Source of the DNA: Pogonophryne albipinna
Taxonomy: Eukaryota > Chordata > Actinopteri > Perciformes > Artedidraconidae
Direction: 5' to 3'
Length of the DNA: 64,000 bases
NCBI GenBank assembly: GCA_028583405.1
Contig: JAPTMU010000094.1
Location: 234,154 to 298,153, forward strand
Shown here: piece by piece, positions 45,446 through 57,416 of the stretch
Position numbering within the stretch: the stretch's first letter is position 1
How the letters are laid out: every line of letters begins with the position of its first letter
Notes under the pieces: generated by a model
What the model saw: the letters and a program-made list of their open reading frames with translations, nothing else
Told to the model about the DNA's origin: nothing
Database searches by the model: none
Program-made: the position numbers and the translations under genes

Positions 45446-45721
45446 AAATATATATCATACAGAGTGGTGGATTAAAAGTGGTCAGGGGCTACTCTTTCCG
45501 TGAATCCCCCTCTGACCAATCATGCTTTAAATTAATGTAATGCCATGTGTAAAATTGTGCGGGGAATGATAAATTGCCCACACACACTCACACACACTCT
45601 GAGCGCACTGACATACATCACATTGAGACAGTTTTTTCTATAAGCCATGGCTACATTTACCGTGTGTAGGTCAAAAGCATTGCTAAGAAAATACCATGTA
45701 TTACTTAAATACATAGCATGT

Positions 45722-45765
45722 ATTACTTAAATAAATAGCGCCTTTCATAAACTCAAGGTTGCTTT
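45722..45765 (-). repeat. LINE-like 3' tail
   Basis: ATAGCGCCTTTCATAAACTC AAGGTTGC matches the tail of the 41.3 kb L2-type fragment. Confidence 0.45.
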
Positions 45766-45769
45766 TAAA

Positions 45770-46597
45770 AGGGAACACAAAACACAGTCTGGGACTACAA
45801 AGAAAACATACAGGGAGAACAAAAGATTAGGCGATGTGTTGTGGTTTTATTTGTAGTGCTGAATATGGTAATTATATCTACCTATTGTACTATATCTCAT
45901 GTTTTAAAATCTGAAATCTTTGTAATAGTCCCACAGCAGGGAAATGTATAGTATTTTAGCAAAGGGACAATGCAGATACACAGGCTGCACACATTGATAA
46001 CAAAAACATATAATAAGAACACATCCATTGTACGAATAATAAGCAGCATTATAAAGAAAGAAAACATATAAAAACTGTTATAACATTAATACATTGTAGG
46101 AATCTATATATTGCATGTAACAGTTATGGTCTCTTCAACAATAGTGAAACTTAATGGCGCCACAGTCAGTAACACAATAAATGATTTTCAGGTAATGTAA
46201 ATGTGACGTTATAAATGTGAGGGACCTCTTTTATTTTATTTTCATTTGTGTAATATATTTAGTCAAGAATGTAATGTTTCAATGTTGTCTCTTTTATGTG
46301 GGATGAATAGTTGTGTCGGGGATTCTTAATCAAATAAAACGTATAATCAGCTGCTCATTTTTTAAGATGTTTACTGGTGACTATGGTGCTGAAAATGAAT
46401 GACTTCTCAGTATAAGTGGCAATTACTCTACTTTTACTGTTATATGTAGTCTCTGCTTATTGAGACTGCATTTTTGCACTCTCCAGGGATGTCTCTTTCT
46501 CTCAAGGCACTCGTTATCAACAAACCTGAATTCCATACCATAGAGACCGAGAAAAACAGAAGCTCATTATCTCAATTTCAAGCCCCATCTCTTGAGG
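45770..46597. other. Unique non-coding DNA
   Basis: No gene or repeat boundary supported. Confidence 0.3.
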
Positions 46598-47611
46598 CCT
46601 GGGGCCAGTGGCATAGCCACCATAGGGCCAGGGTGGGCCCAGGCCCACCCAGTTTACTCATTGGCCCACCCTGAGAAAGCTTCGGTGTCATTTTTTTTTT
46701 TTTTTTTTTATTATTTTATTATTATTATAAAAAAATGTATTCACCCATTAGCCGCTTTCACACCGCAGGACTTACCGTACTTAGTGCCGGCACTAAAGTA
46801 CCACGGCACTGAATCCGCCAGGGGGCTAGTGCCAATCGCATTCACACCGCAGTACTTTCCCTGAGGCAAGATTACGCTGATGTCACTTCGTCTACTTCTT
46901 CTCTGGGTTTACTGGCAGGCCGCAAAACCACTTCACGGCGAGTACAAAAAAAAACGAGAGAAGAAGAATTACACGGGGGGGGGAGGGGGTATAAAGCCCA
47001 CCCGCTGTATGAGGCGTTTGTTTACTTTCCGACCTCAGACATGATGGAGTTCATAAGGGTAATTTACAAATAAAATACCCCATTATAACAATGGACTTTA
47101 TCTTTATGTATTTATTATATATTACCCCCTCAGGCTGATTTTGGAAAAGGACATGAACCCTTGTTTGGTGTTTTTCCCTTATTTATCTAAAACAAATGAC
47201 ATGATAAATTACTTGTGTTTATGTGTGTAAGACTTGTGTTTCTGCCCCTGCCATTGCTGCATAAGGTTGCAACATTGTAGATAAATTCAACCACCGACAC
47301 CTGTCTGCTCTCACATTCTTCTATTCTGCAAATTTGGGGTGGGACACAATAAATAAAGCTACGCCAGTTTGTTTGTTTTATTGCACAGTCAAGACATAAC
47401 AATAACGGCATCACGCTGTTCCAGGTGTGTCGTATGCATGTAAATTGAAGTTAAAAAAAAGTGTGAAATGTAAAATAAAGTGTAAGTAGTTTCAAAACAA
47501 TGTAACAGTGGCAATATATATAGCAGCAGACACACCTTAGTGCAAGTTAGGTGTCAGTATTAAAAAACAGTGGCAATATATATATATATAATAACAATTG
47601 AAAATCGTTAC

Positions 47612-47858
47612 CACTCTTATTATTGTGGTCTTTAATTTTGTTATAGTCCTGCCTGAGTTTCTTTATTTTTACCCGGCATCCGTGTGCACTGTGCACGATT
47701 CCCAGCTCAAGTAGCTTTTGCGAACATCGCTCAAAACATTTGGAGTTGGGAACTGCTTTCTGTAGAAGCTGCTGCATCCCGTCCTCGGAGTAAATTGCCA
47801 GAAGCGCCGACACTTCCTCATCATTCCACCGCTCCGGTGTTGTAGTACGTGTGGTCAT
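47612..47858 (-). pseudogene. Myb/SANT-like DNA-binding exon of a Harbinger-type element
   Basis: The minus-strand ATG at 47858 gives MTTRTTTPERWNDEEVSALL, then AIYSEDGMQQLLQKAVPNSK, CFERCSQKLLELGIVHSAHG, CRVKIKKLRQDYNKIKDHNN and KSG before a donor G|GTAACG at 47612/47611. The pattern W..EE...L...Y......L, a second helix with SQKL.ELG, then QCR.K.KKLRQ.Y.KIKDHN, is that of Myb/SANT-like (trihelix, Myb_DNA-bind_4) domains encoded by the accessory gene of PIF/Harbinger elements, which binds transposon ends. The exon is intact, but later exons are not found. The frame also continues upstream to 48062 without an ATG, which is probably non-coding. Confidence 0.6.
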
Positions 47859-48061
47859 AACTGCTTTAAAGTACAACAAAACTACTCGCTCAGGTGTGGA
47901 TGTGGTTTTGTAGCGAGGAAAAAAATGGCTGCCTAACAAAAACAATTCAGAGTCTAACGGGGCGTGGTTTGCAATTCGCCCAGCCAATAGAAATAGAATA
48001 GAAATTGGCACTCTTTTATCACCAGGTTCGTACCAAGCCCCCAGGAAGTGCGCCGGACTCA

Positions 48062-48707
48062 CATGAAAATATTCGTGCTGGCCAAACGGCGGTACTACAC
48101 TTCCGTTTGGTTGCCAGGCCCGGAAACACTTTTTCCCATTGACTTACATGGGGAAAGAATGGTCTGTAAATCGTTGGATAATTTTTTTTAAACTAAATAA
48201 ACTACCCAGTATGAACACTTGTATAGCCCTTATTAAAAACATTCGTTCCTCAAGTTGTAATAATGTGCTAATAACGTTATTCTGAGAGTTATTTCCCTCT
48301 GCATTATGAACGCGCATCTAACCCACGGGACCGCGCCACCCGGCACGTTCATGTTACGTGTCCCGACCAATCAGAGCACACTGTGCTCACAGGGAGGGTG
48401 GGGGCTGGAGCTATTGGAGCTACAACGAGCCGTTAAAGGCAGAGAGTGAAATTCAGTGAATACACGTAGTTTACAGAGATGCTGTTTGAGAAACCAATGT
48501 GAGTTGCGTTTATCTTTACCCATGGATGCACAATAAGAACGGACCCATATCGTCTTACTGCCATCCCACGGAGCTGTAATAATGGATATATTGCACATGT
48601 TTGCTGTAATTCATTATCATACTACATGGGCTGTATGATTACATCTTGTACCGTAAATGTTGTATTAAATAAAGTTAATATTACTTATTATTATAAGTAT
48701 ATATAGG

Positions 48708-48742
<35 letters not shown>

Positions 48743-49143
48743 TGCAATCATTCTTTCATGCTAAATGAAGCTCTGTTGCTTGGATATCACTAGATCCTGT
48801 TACAGCGTAATATAAGTACATAACGATTGGTGTTACATTAGCATAATTACTAGCTAGCGGCTAGCTGCTAACTGCCGCCTCATTAATATCAAATCCATCC
48901 AGCTGTCATGAACGTGCGGTGCTGTTACGTGTACGCAAATTGACGTGCTTGATGTGAACGAGCATTTTGGTTAAAGTTGCGCATGCACTATGAGCGCACA
49001 TACGGGTACTTCTCAGGCATCTGTGACGTTTCACTCTCTCAAAAGTTGGGCCATTTTATCATCATGCGCTAATGAGCAACTCTCATAGGAATGAATGAGG
49101 CCCCGCCTCCCACGCTGTATCCAGTTCTTATTATACATCCATG
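48062..49143. repeat. Unclassified insert-like segment with (AT)n
   Basis: It lies within the Harbinger-like element between two similar words (GGTTCGTACCA at about 48026 and 49144), which may mark insertion edges. It contains an AT run at 48710-48739 and CTAGCTAGCGGCTAGCTGC at 48851. No coding sequence was recognised. Confidence 0.3.
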
Positions 49144-50286
49144 GTTCGTACCACCTCTCTAGTAGGGACTGAAAATGGCCAAAAGAGTTCCCGGCACTGA
49201 GTAGTCCCGGCGGTGTGAACGCGACATTATTGGTACTAACGGAACTAAAGAACCAAAGTAGGGAGTGGGAAAGTCCTGCGGTGTGAATGCGGCTATTGAG
49301 AATATCCAAGCATTCAAAGTGAAATTCAAGTGAACAAATAACTGATTGTTGGTTCCGGCGCACGCCATAATAACGTGAGAGAGGCAGAGAGCTGCCTGCA
49401 AATTAAATGATGGCTCAAAGTTCACTAATGAACTTTGGTTTAAAAAAAAAAAGTCAGACTCCAAGAAGAGCCCTCATCTAGCAGCGATCTATACGATCAT
49501 TTTCTGATAACGATGAAATAGCCCCGCCTCCCTCTCCCCACCTCTCCTGCTGCTGGGCTGTCAGAAGAAAAAAAATGTTAACGGAAACTCTGCCGCACGG
49601 TTCCCTCGTCCGTCGAGGCGGAGAGGTGGGTGTTTTTCATCTGCTGGTGGACAGTCCGGAGAGATATACACACATAGCCGCGGGAAGTCATTTTGCTCAG
49701 GGGGTGCTGCCAAAAGTGGGGAGGAGGCCGCTTAAAAAGAAAAAGAAAAAAGGTGGTGCCGGGCCGGGCCCGGCTGTCAGCGATACGAGCCGCATAAATT
49801 GTTTGTTAAAGGCGAGACACCGCAGGCAAAAACATCGTTTTTCATGCACTGGTCAATTTTGAGATGTTGTGCTATTTTGATTCCATAACATGTTTTCTTT
49901 CAGGCTTTTGGAAGGAAAACGTACAAAATACACATTTAAGTGTTTATTTTACTATAGTTTGTCTATTTGCGTCTGTATATTTCTCCTAAATTCACCAACA
50001 GTTAGCATTCTAACGTAACATAAAGTACTGCGACCGCTGTGTGCACCATGTCAACAGAGATTAGTGATGGGTCGTTCGCGAACGATTCGTTCTTTTTGAA
50101 CGAATCTTTGAAGTGAACGAGATGAACTGATTCCTCCCACAAAACGATTTGTTTGTTTGAGTCGCCGCCTTCCGCCAAAAGCTAAAGAGAAGCTATTCGC
50201 GAACGACGAACTTAAAGAACTGTTTCCTACAGTTCAGAACTGTTTCCTACAGTGTACTGTAATCAGAGCCCTCTCACCTGAGCTCC

Positions 50287-50399
<113 letters not shown>

Positions 50400-50440
50400 C
50401 TCAACCTGTCCGCAATAAAGAGGACGGATACCGGAACCAT

Positions 50441-50870
50441 AGCGTCCAGCTAGCTTAGCGATAAATACACACATCGTTGTATTCTCCTCCCCCTGTCGGC
50501 ACTAAAAGCTTCAGAGGGCGGATAGCTGGGCTCCGTAGCGTCCAGCTAGCTTAGCGATAAATACACACAGCGTTGTATTCTCCTCCCCCTGTCGGCCCTA
50601 AAAGCTTCAGAGGGCGGATAGCTGGGCTCCGTAGCGTCCAGCTAGCTTAGCCGCTAGCTTAGCGATAAATACACACAGCGTTGTATTCTCCTCCCCCTGT
50701 CGGCCCTAAAAGCTTCAGATGGCGGATACCTGAGCTCCATAGCATCCCGCTAATGTGAAACACACACACACAGCGTTAGCGGGACATTCTCCTCTCCCTG
50801 TCGGCCCTAAAAGCTTCAGAGGGCGGATAGCTGGGCTCCGTAGCGTCCAGCTAGCTTAGCCGCTAGCTAA
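50441..50870 (+). repeat. 96-bp minisatellite, about 4.3 units
   Basis: Units start AGCGTCCAGCTAGCTTAGC at 50441, 50537, 50633, 50741 (divergent) and 50842, giving periods 96, 96, 108 and 101. Each unit carries ATACACACAGCGTTGTATTC, CTCCCCCTGTCGGCCC and TAAAAGCTTCAGAGGGCGG. The 108-bp unit has an extra CGCTAGCTTAGC. The array is confined to the hAT. Confidence 0.93.
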
Positions 50871-51618
50871 AGGTAAACATAGATGGGTACATACTATAGA
50901 ATATGAATAAATCGTCACCGATGTAGAGGATAGATTTTTTTATTCACTTTGAACTCGGCCAAATGGAGTTTAATGCTTTGGGATTTAAGTTAGGCCACAT
51001 AGTACGTGCATGGGTTTGAAAGTATAACGTGCTAGCCTGCTGTAATACATCGTATAGTCAGGAACACATTTATGAGAGATTTAACAATGGCCAATTATAT
51101 TTCTTAAATAATATGTAGCCTATTCCCAGAGCATAATTCATGGGGCAACAAGGTGAGGTGTAAAATGTGTTTTAATATCATACATGTTACGCCAGCAAAC
51201 TTCTTGTACGGACTTCGGCAGTAGTGAAGACTCACTGAACGAATTAAGTACAAAGACGAATCGTTCGCGAACGTGCAAATCACCAGAAGTCGTTCGCGAA
51301 CCGGTGAACGAATCAGTGAACGAATCTTTCAAGTGAACTGAATCAAAAGATTCGTGTCCCCGAAGGGAATCGGAATTCCCATCACTAACAGAGATATCGT
51401 TGGAAAGCTCCGTCTCTCCTGCACAATCTCATCAGATCCAAATATGGTCATTTCCTTTGTATCAGCAACCAATCGTGAAAGTACAAAAGGGTCTTAAACC
51501 AATAAACGAAATCTCATTGGCTGGTGTCAATTTCTGACAACGTAATTCGTTCAGAAGCGTCACGTGGTGTGCTAAAACACTTCCTGGTTAACTTTCCGCT
51601 CGAAATTGAAATCTCAAA

Positions 51619-51822
51619 ATGGCAAAAGAACGGCGAAAAAAACGTTCACAGAGAAGACAACAACAATTTTCACTTGCACGAAGCAAGATTATACAAAAAA
51701 CAAATGACCCCGAACATGAAATACCTTCACGGAGTGCGTCGAGGCGCAAGCTGTCATCCAAAGAACAGGAGGGTTTAGCTAGCGCCTCACTGCAATCTTT
51801 AAAGGTTGTTTTCCCAAAATGA
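51619..51822 (+). CDS. 67-codon basic ORF of the TTAA element
   Basis: The ATG at 51619 opens MAKERRKKRSQRRQQQFSLA, then RSKIIQKTNDPEHEIPSRSA, SRRKLSSKEQEGLASASL and a TGA at 51820. It is strongly basic at the N-terminus, like a nuclear-localisation or DNA-binding leader. The sister copy at 55150 encodes the same residues but has lost one base in a run of A after the fourth codon, so it is frameshifted. An AAAG|GTTGTT donor-like site lies near the end, so this may be a first exon of the element's transposase gene rather than a complete protein. No family is assigned. Confidence 0.4.
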   Translation: MAKERRKKRSQRRQQQFSLARSKIIQKTNDPEHEIPSRSASRRKLSSKEQEGLASASLQSLKVVFPK

Positions 51823-53093
51823 GTTTTTTATCCTACTCTGAGTTCGAAATTTCAACTTCAGTAGCACGTAGATACACCAAACCTTCCAGTTATATTCCTA
51901 TCAATATTATGAAGGCTTTTACATAAGGGTTTGTTCATATGTCATTCATAGCCTGAATTATATAAGATTTTATACCTAGAAACATGGCGAAAATTGATAT
52001 TTTAGGGCTGTTGACAGTATTTTCTGATTTATGGAGTGATAAAGAGAGATATCCAAAATCTCTTCTGTAAAAGCCTTAGATACTAATATGACTACAAAAT
52101 GAAATGAGAATTTTGAACCTGGCTTTATCCAAAGTTCAGATTTCGGTTCCTGAAATGTGTTAAAATATGCGCACATTTTATGAGATAATGGATCATTTGC
52201 ATATTCAGAAAACTTGTAATACAAGAAACAATTGCCTTATTGTAGGTAATTAACTGGAGAAATTTCTAGCTGATATCTTTAAGTTAAAAAAAATTACCCT
52301 ATTCACCTGGGGTGTCTCGCCTTAACTGTTAGGCTTTATAGACCTACATCACTTAGCAACAGCTGCACATGCCCACATGCTAACTATGGGTCTTACAAAC
52401 CTACATAATATTACAAATAGTCAGAAAATATTATTTACAATATTAATAAAACTATGAATTCAATTTTAACTGATTGACAAGGCAAGACACTGCACAGCGG
52501 CAGCAGCATTAAAGGAGAAATAACGTTTTACCTTGTGTTGGGGCTTCACAAAACTCCAAATGTAGCCTGGGGTGGCACTCATGAAGACCCTCATTAGAGC
52601 AGATACATCCACATTGTCCAACATGTTACTGTGGACATGCATCAAAGTCAGATGTGTCAGTCTCTTCTGTGTCATATTACTCTAGTTGTAGAGGTGGTGG
52701 GCTGAGGGGTAGCTGGTGGTCCACTCTTTTTATTGGGTTGTTTGTTGGAGAAAAAAATCCAAAATCCTTTTTTGCGCCATTCTAGAAAGTTTTCACTCTG
52801 CAGTGTGTGTGTCGCGTCAATTACGTCACTCTCCCACGACCTACGACCTAGATGACTCGGATTTTATTTATTTGGAAAATAAATTCAAGCCACCTGACTG
52901 ATACACATATATACTATGACTATTACTGTATACAGCTAATTTTATTTTAAGTAAAATCATAACTATTTTATGTAATTTAATCATTTTTATTTAGGTGGTC
53001 ACTCAGTTTTTCAAATGTACACCACTCGCCAACAGGGGGTGCTGCAGCACCCCTACTTCCCGCGGCTATGTATACACAGGGTTGGGTTGTAAC

Positions 53094-53704
53094 CAGTGTT
53101 CGAATTACCCATTTGCTTTCGGTGGAGCCCTATTTTTCAAATAGTGCTTCAACAGTCAAATAGTGCTTCAGGCTCCGCATCGGCAGGCCTCTCCCTCGGT
53201 GTGGAGCTGTCAAACTCGACCCTAACGCCGCTTACAGCCGGCCAACTAAAAGTTGTTTTCCGTTCACGTTGTCATTTTTAGACTCCTTCGCTTCTTTGCT
53301 TGTGAATCCAAAAGCTGCAAGGCTTGGCTGTTTTCGTTACATTACATTACAAAGCCAGAGTTAAAAAAATATCAATATGAACATTTCAAATATCGCGCCG
53401 GCATCGCCGCCGTAACCATAGCAACGTAAGTAGCGTAAAGAATGCAGCGCCGTCATGTACAGATGGCAACACCCAGAAATATTCACAAATATAAAACAAA
53501 TATTTAGAAACTGTCATGAACAATGACTATTATCTATTTCAAGAAGTTTTATTTACAGAAACTCAACATTTCTAATCTGTGTGACGCAAATATGCACCAT
53601 TTTTTTGGGCTCCCCCTATTTATCTCAAAGTCAGCCTTCAGGGGAGCTCCCCCCCTATTTAGGGGAGCCAAGCTCCCCCTGGCTCCCCCCCATTTCAAAC
53701 ACTG
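53094..53704. mobile_element. hAT MITE (CAGTGTTYGAA ends)
   Basis: Ends CAGTGTTCGAA and TTTCAAACACTG are flanked by GTTGTAAC (53086-53093, 53705-53712). The right arm holds a run of AGCTCCCCC/GGGGAGC repeats that can pair. It interrupts a GTTGTAAC...GTAACGGCGTTACG segment of the outer element. Confidence 0.9.
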
Positions 53705-54170
53705 GTTGTAACTGGTTGTAACGGAATACATGTAACGGCGTTACGTAATCAGAATACAAAAATCAAGTGTATTCAGCTGGCGTTACATTTGAAAAACGAG
53801 TAATCTGATTACAGTTACTTTCACCTAAAGTGAATACATTTTGGAATACTTATTGGAATTATTGGTGGAAAAGTTTCCTCACAAAATGTAATATTCATTA
53901 CCGGCAGAACTGTGTGCACCAGCGACGTGCAGTCAGGGGAGGCAGGGGAGGCAGAGCCTCACCTGTCATACTCCAATGTAACGGAAAAACAACTAAAGAA
54001 AAACTAAATAGTAATAATAATAAAATGTCTCCACTGATCTGTGTTGTAAGTGTGATTTCTGTATGATTCCAATCGCTTTTTATAGTCAAAATCAGCAAAT
54101 TGGCCGAGCTCCGCTACAACTACATGGGAGCGAAGAGGAGTGAGGCAGGGACGAGCTCTGCCTCTCGTAA

Positions 54171-54238
54171 GCCCACAGTAACTGGCTGGAGCGCGGGCAC
54201 TTATTTTGTGAGCGCGCTCAAGCCAGTTACTGTGGGGT
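54171..54238. repeat. Hairpin-forming inverted repeat
   Basis: CCCACAGTAACTGGCT then GAGCGCG (54172-54195) pairs with its complement at 54213-54236 with one mismatch over 24 bases, leaving a loop of about 17. It lies inside the hAT 53920-56115. Confidence 0.75.
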
Positions 54239-54677
54239 GAGGTGAGGCACAGATGAGCTCTGCCTCACCTCAGAGTGCGTCACCCCACAGAAACTGGCTG
54301 GAAAGCAGGCCCTAAGCGCATGCCTGTTACCATCTCACTGTATGTCACCAATGTAATGTTTGTAGATCCCTTTATTACATTTATCCTCGCCATCCATAGT
54401 CTCTAAATAACTTATTTCACGTATATATGATATTTAGGCCCGCTGGTCTCATCATACAACGGCAATGAAAAAAGCACCTGGAGAGGCAGCCATAACCTCT
54501 GCCGCACTGAAGGGGGCGCACGTGAGCCCACATGTTCTTGTTGCTACTGTTATTCGACGCAGAGACGGTAGACGCGAACAACAAACTAGACTTTTGTTTT
54601 GAAACTAGAGGGAGAAAAGGAGGACTTTTACAAAAATGTAATGGAGATTGTTGTCCAGAAGGATAGCATGGTCTTAA

Positions 54678-55866
54678 GGCGAGACACGGCAGGCAAAAAC
54701 ATCGTTTTTCAAGTACTGGTCAATTTTGAGATTTTGTGCTATTTTGATTCTATAACATGTTTTCTTTCAGCCTTTTGGAAGGAAAACGTACAAAATACAC
54801 ATTTAAGTGTTTATTTTACTATAGTTTGTCTATTTGCGTCTGTAGATTTCTCCTAAATTCACCAAAAGTTAGCATTCTAACGTAACATAAAGTAACGCGA
54901 CCGCTGTGTGCACCATGTCAACAGAGATATCGTTGGAAAGCTGTGTCTCTCCTGCACAATCTCATCAGATCCAAATATGGTCATTTCCTTTGTATCAGCA
55001 ACCAATCGTGAAAGCACAAAGGGGTCTTAAACCAAGAAACGAAATATCATTGGCTGGTGTCAATTTCTGATAATGTGATTCGTTCAGATGCGTCACGTGG
55101 TGTGCTAAAACACTTCCTGGTTAGCTTTCCGCTAGAAATTGAAATCTCAAAATGGCAAAAGAATGGCAAAAAAACGTTCACAGAGAAGACGACAACAATT
55201 GTCACTTGCACGAAGCAAGATTATACAAAAAACAAATGACCCCGAACATGAAATACCTTCACGGAGTGCGTCGAGGCGCAAGCTGTCATCCAAAGAACAG
55301 GAGGGTTTAGCTAGCGCCTCACTGCAATCTTTAAAGGTCGTTTTCTCAAAATGAGTTGTTTCTCCTACTCTGAGTTCGACATTTCAACTTCAGTAGCACG
55401 TAGAGACACCAAACCTTCCAGTTATATTCCTATCAATATTATGAAGGCTTTTACAGAAGGGTTTGTTCATATATCATTCATAGCCTGAATTATTCAACAT
55501 TGTATACCTAAAAACATGGCGAAAATTGATATTTTAGGGCTGTTGACAGTATTTTCTGATTTATGGAGTGATAAAAAGAGATATCCAATATCCCTTCTGT
55601 AAAAGCCTTAGATACTAATATGACTACAAAATGAAACAAGAATTTTGAACCTGGCTTTATCCAAAGTTCAGATTTCGATTCCTGAAATGTGTTAAAATAT
55701 GTGCATATTTAATGAGATAATGGGTAATTTGCATATTTAAACATGCTATTTCAGAAAACTTGTAATACAAAAAACAATTGCCTTATTCTAGGTAATTAAC
55801 TGGAGAAATTTCTAGCTGATACCTTTAAGTTAAAAAAATTACCCTATTCACCTGGGGTGTCTCGCC
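54678..55866 (+). mobile_element. TTAA-flanked transposon, copy 2 (uninterrupted)
   Basis: TTAA at 54674-54677 and 55867-55870 flanks GGCGAGACAC / GTGTCTCGCC ends. This 1189-bp copy is the undisturbed sister of 49810-52321 and shows the empty site of the hAT insertion near 54925. The small basic ORF is present but frameshifted (from 55152), and the copy has a 15-base stretch near 55738 lacking in copy 1. Confidence 0.9.
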
Positions 55867-56293
55867 TTAATCTTCAAGTCAAGGTAAGACCACAATTGTA
55901 ATGAACATGGGATCTTACTAAGAAAGAACAATCCAATATTTAGATTTTGGGTATCCTTTTGTTGAACGGTCTATTTAAAATGAATCGAAGCATCAGACTA
56001 AAAAAGCTTTTGAAAATAACCGAACATTTCGATTAAGGTCAAAATATAACATTTGTAAATCTGACTCTGAAAGAGTCAGTACCTCACCAGCCATGAACCT
56101 CACCGCACGTCACTGGTGTGCACACGGTGCACACTTTACAGCGCTGCAGCATGTCTGTGAGCGAGAGAGAGATGCAGCGTGTCTGTGAGGCCCCGCCCCT
56201 GCACGCAGATGAGAGAGAGAGATCTCTTTCAAAATATATTGAAAGTTAGAAACGGCAGTGGCGAGCCGTGACTTTTATACCTAGGCCGTCTGA

Positions 56294-56317
<24 letters not shown>
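56294..56317. repeat. Poly-C/poly-G run
   Basis: Twenty-four consecutive C residues; assembly length here is likely to be uncertain. Confidence 0.95.
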
Positions 56318-56326
<9 letters not shown>

Positions 56327-56732
56327 GAAGAGTTATTACGTCACAGCATATACTTCAGCGGAATATCAAAACAGTGGCCCGGGGTGCAAAACGCATCAAT
56401 GACAGCGACCCTCTACCACACAAAACAACACCATTTATATGAACACCTATCATGACAGGGCACCCACAGCCAAGTAACAATTACAAATGAATTAAGTCGG
56501 CACGGCGGCCCGCATTGAAAATGACTTAGGCCTACCTTTGATGATAAATCACTTAAACACAAAGTCCATCCTCCTGTCCTTTTGGATGAAGCACTTGCGG
56601 GTCATTCAGCTGATCCTTTGCCACTCCAGTTTATCATTGGAACTCAATCTAGAAAATGACTCGGTTAATAATTTTGCAAACGATGTCATCACTATCACTG
56701 AAGTGAGCCATCATGAACGAACTTATGCTAAT

Positions 56733-56968
56733 TATAAATCTATCGATCATAAATCTATCGATTAGATTTATGATTCGAAAATAATAAAAGTAGGGTAGAC
56801 ATGTGGATATTATCCGGCTGAACACAACGTGCATTTATCTAACAGGTTCGTTTTCCACAGACCTTATTTCCAGCTATTTTCCAAAATCCTATGGAGAAAT
56901 CCCATTGCTTTCTGTCGAGGGAATCCGAGCGAAGCTTACTTCCGGGTTTTAGGACGCGTCACTGCACC
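56733..56968 (+). repeat. MITE fragment related to 27431-27674
   Basis: TAGGGTAGACATGTGG, CCACAGACCTTATTTCCAGC and GGTTTTAGGACGCGTCACTG follow in the same order as at 27.5 kb. The right inverted end is intact, the left is missing. Confidence 0.85.
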
Positions 56969-57416
56969 ACTTGCATAGACCTCACAGCGGGCGGAACTTG
57001 TCATAAAGTCCGCGAAAATAAAGCCCGCCCATTTAGAGGGATGATGATTGGTCAATTGTACTGTCATTTGACATTACTCTCTCGTTGAGTTACAATAGCT
57101 GGGCCCTCTGTGAATGTAGAGAGGGACCAACAAGCTCTTCCGTCTTCACAGTAACTCGCAGAGACGGCATTTAACCCTTCACATTCTAACAGAAACTGAA
57201 CAGGCAGATTCGAAGGATTTATTTATTTGGAAATGTTATTTTAAATACAATTAAATCAAGTTATTTTGGTAAAACTAATGAAAAATATTTTAAAAAAAAA
57301 TGTTTTTTTTTATGTTTTTCAAATATAATTTTTTAGAATAACTTAGGCCCTCACAGAGCTCTAGGCCCTGACGCCACTGAGAAACGGAGATGGTTAGATA
57401 AAATGTGCAAGATAAC

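Larger units (their letters stand above)
46750..49294 (-). mobile_element. Harbinger/ISL2EU-like transposon with a Myb/SANT exon
   Basis: Inverted ends AGCCGCTTTCACACCGCAGG and its near complement at 49275-49294 (one mismatch in the first 20) are flanked by ATT on each side (46747-46749, 49295-49297); a TA duplication is an alternative reading. A Myb/SANT-like exon is encoded on the minus strand (47612-47858). No DDE transposase frame was seen. The part from about 48062 to 49143 has a different character and may be another insertion, with an AT microsatellite at 48710-48739. Confidence 0.65.
53920..56115 (+). mobile_element. hAT (CAGYGACGTGC ends) carrying a TTAA element
   Basis: Ends CAGCGACGTGCAGTCAG and CTCACCGCACGTCACTG are flanked by GTGTGCAC (53912-53919, 56116-56123). 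The TTAA element copy 2 (54678-55866) lies inside; removing it leaves about 1.0 kb. The sequence on either side of that insertion joins into an open stretch ending in a donor (CAAG|GTAAGA at about 55886), so an exon of the parent transposase was probably hit. Confidence 0.92.
56256..57379. mobile_element. hAT (CAGTGGCG ends), carrying poly-C and a MITE fragment
   Basis: Ends CAGTGGCGAGCC and TGACGCCACTG share the terminal 8 bp; AGAAACGG flanks it (56248-56255, 57380-57387). It contains a C24 run at 56294-56317 and, at 56733-56968, a relative of the 27.4 kb MITE lacking its left end. No transposase seen. Confidence 0.88.

Noticed and set aside
50441..50870. CRISPR array for the 96-bp repeats
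   Set aside because: The repeats are direct tandem units without spacers in a vertebrate transposon; they are a minisatellite.
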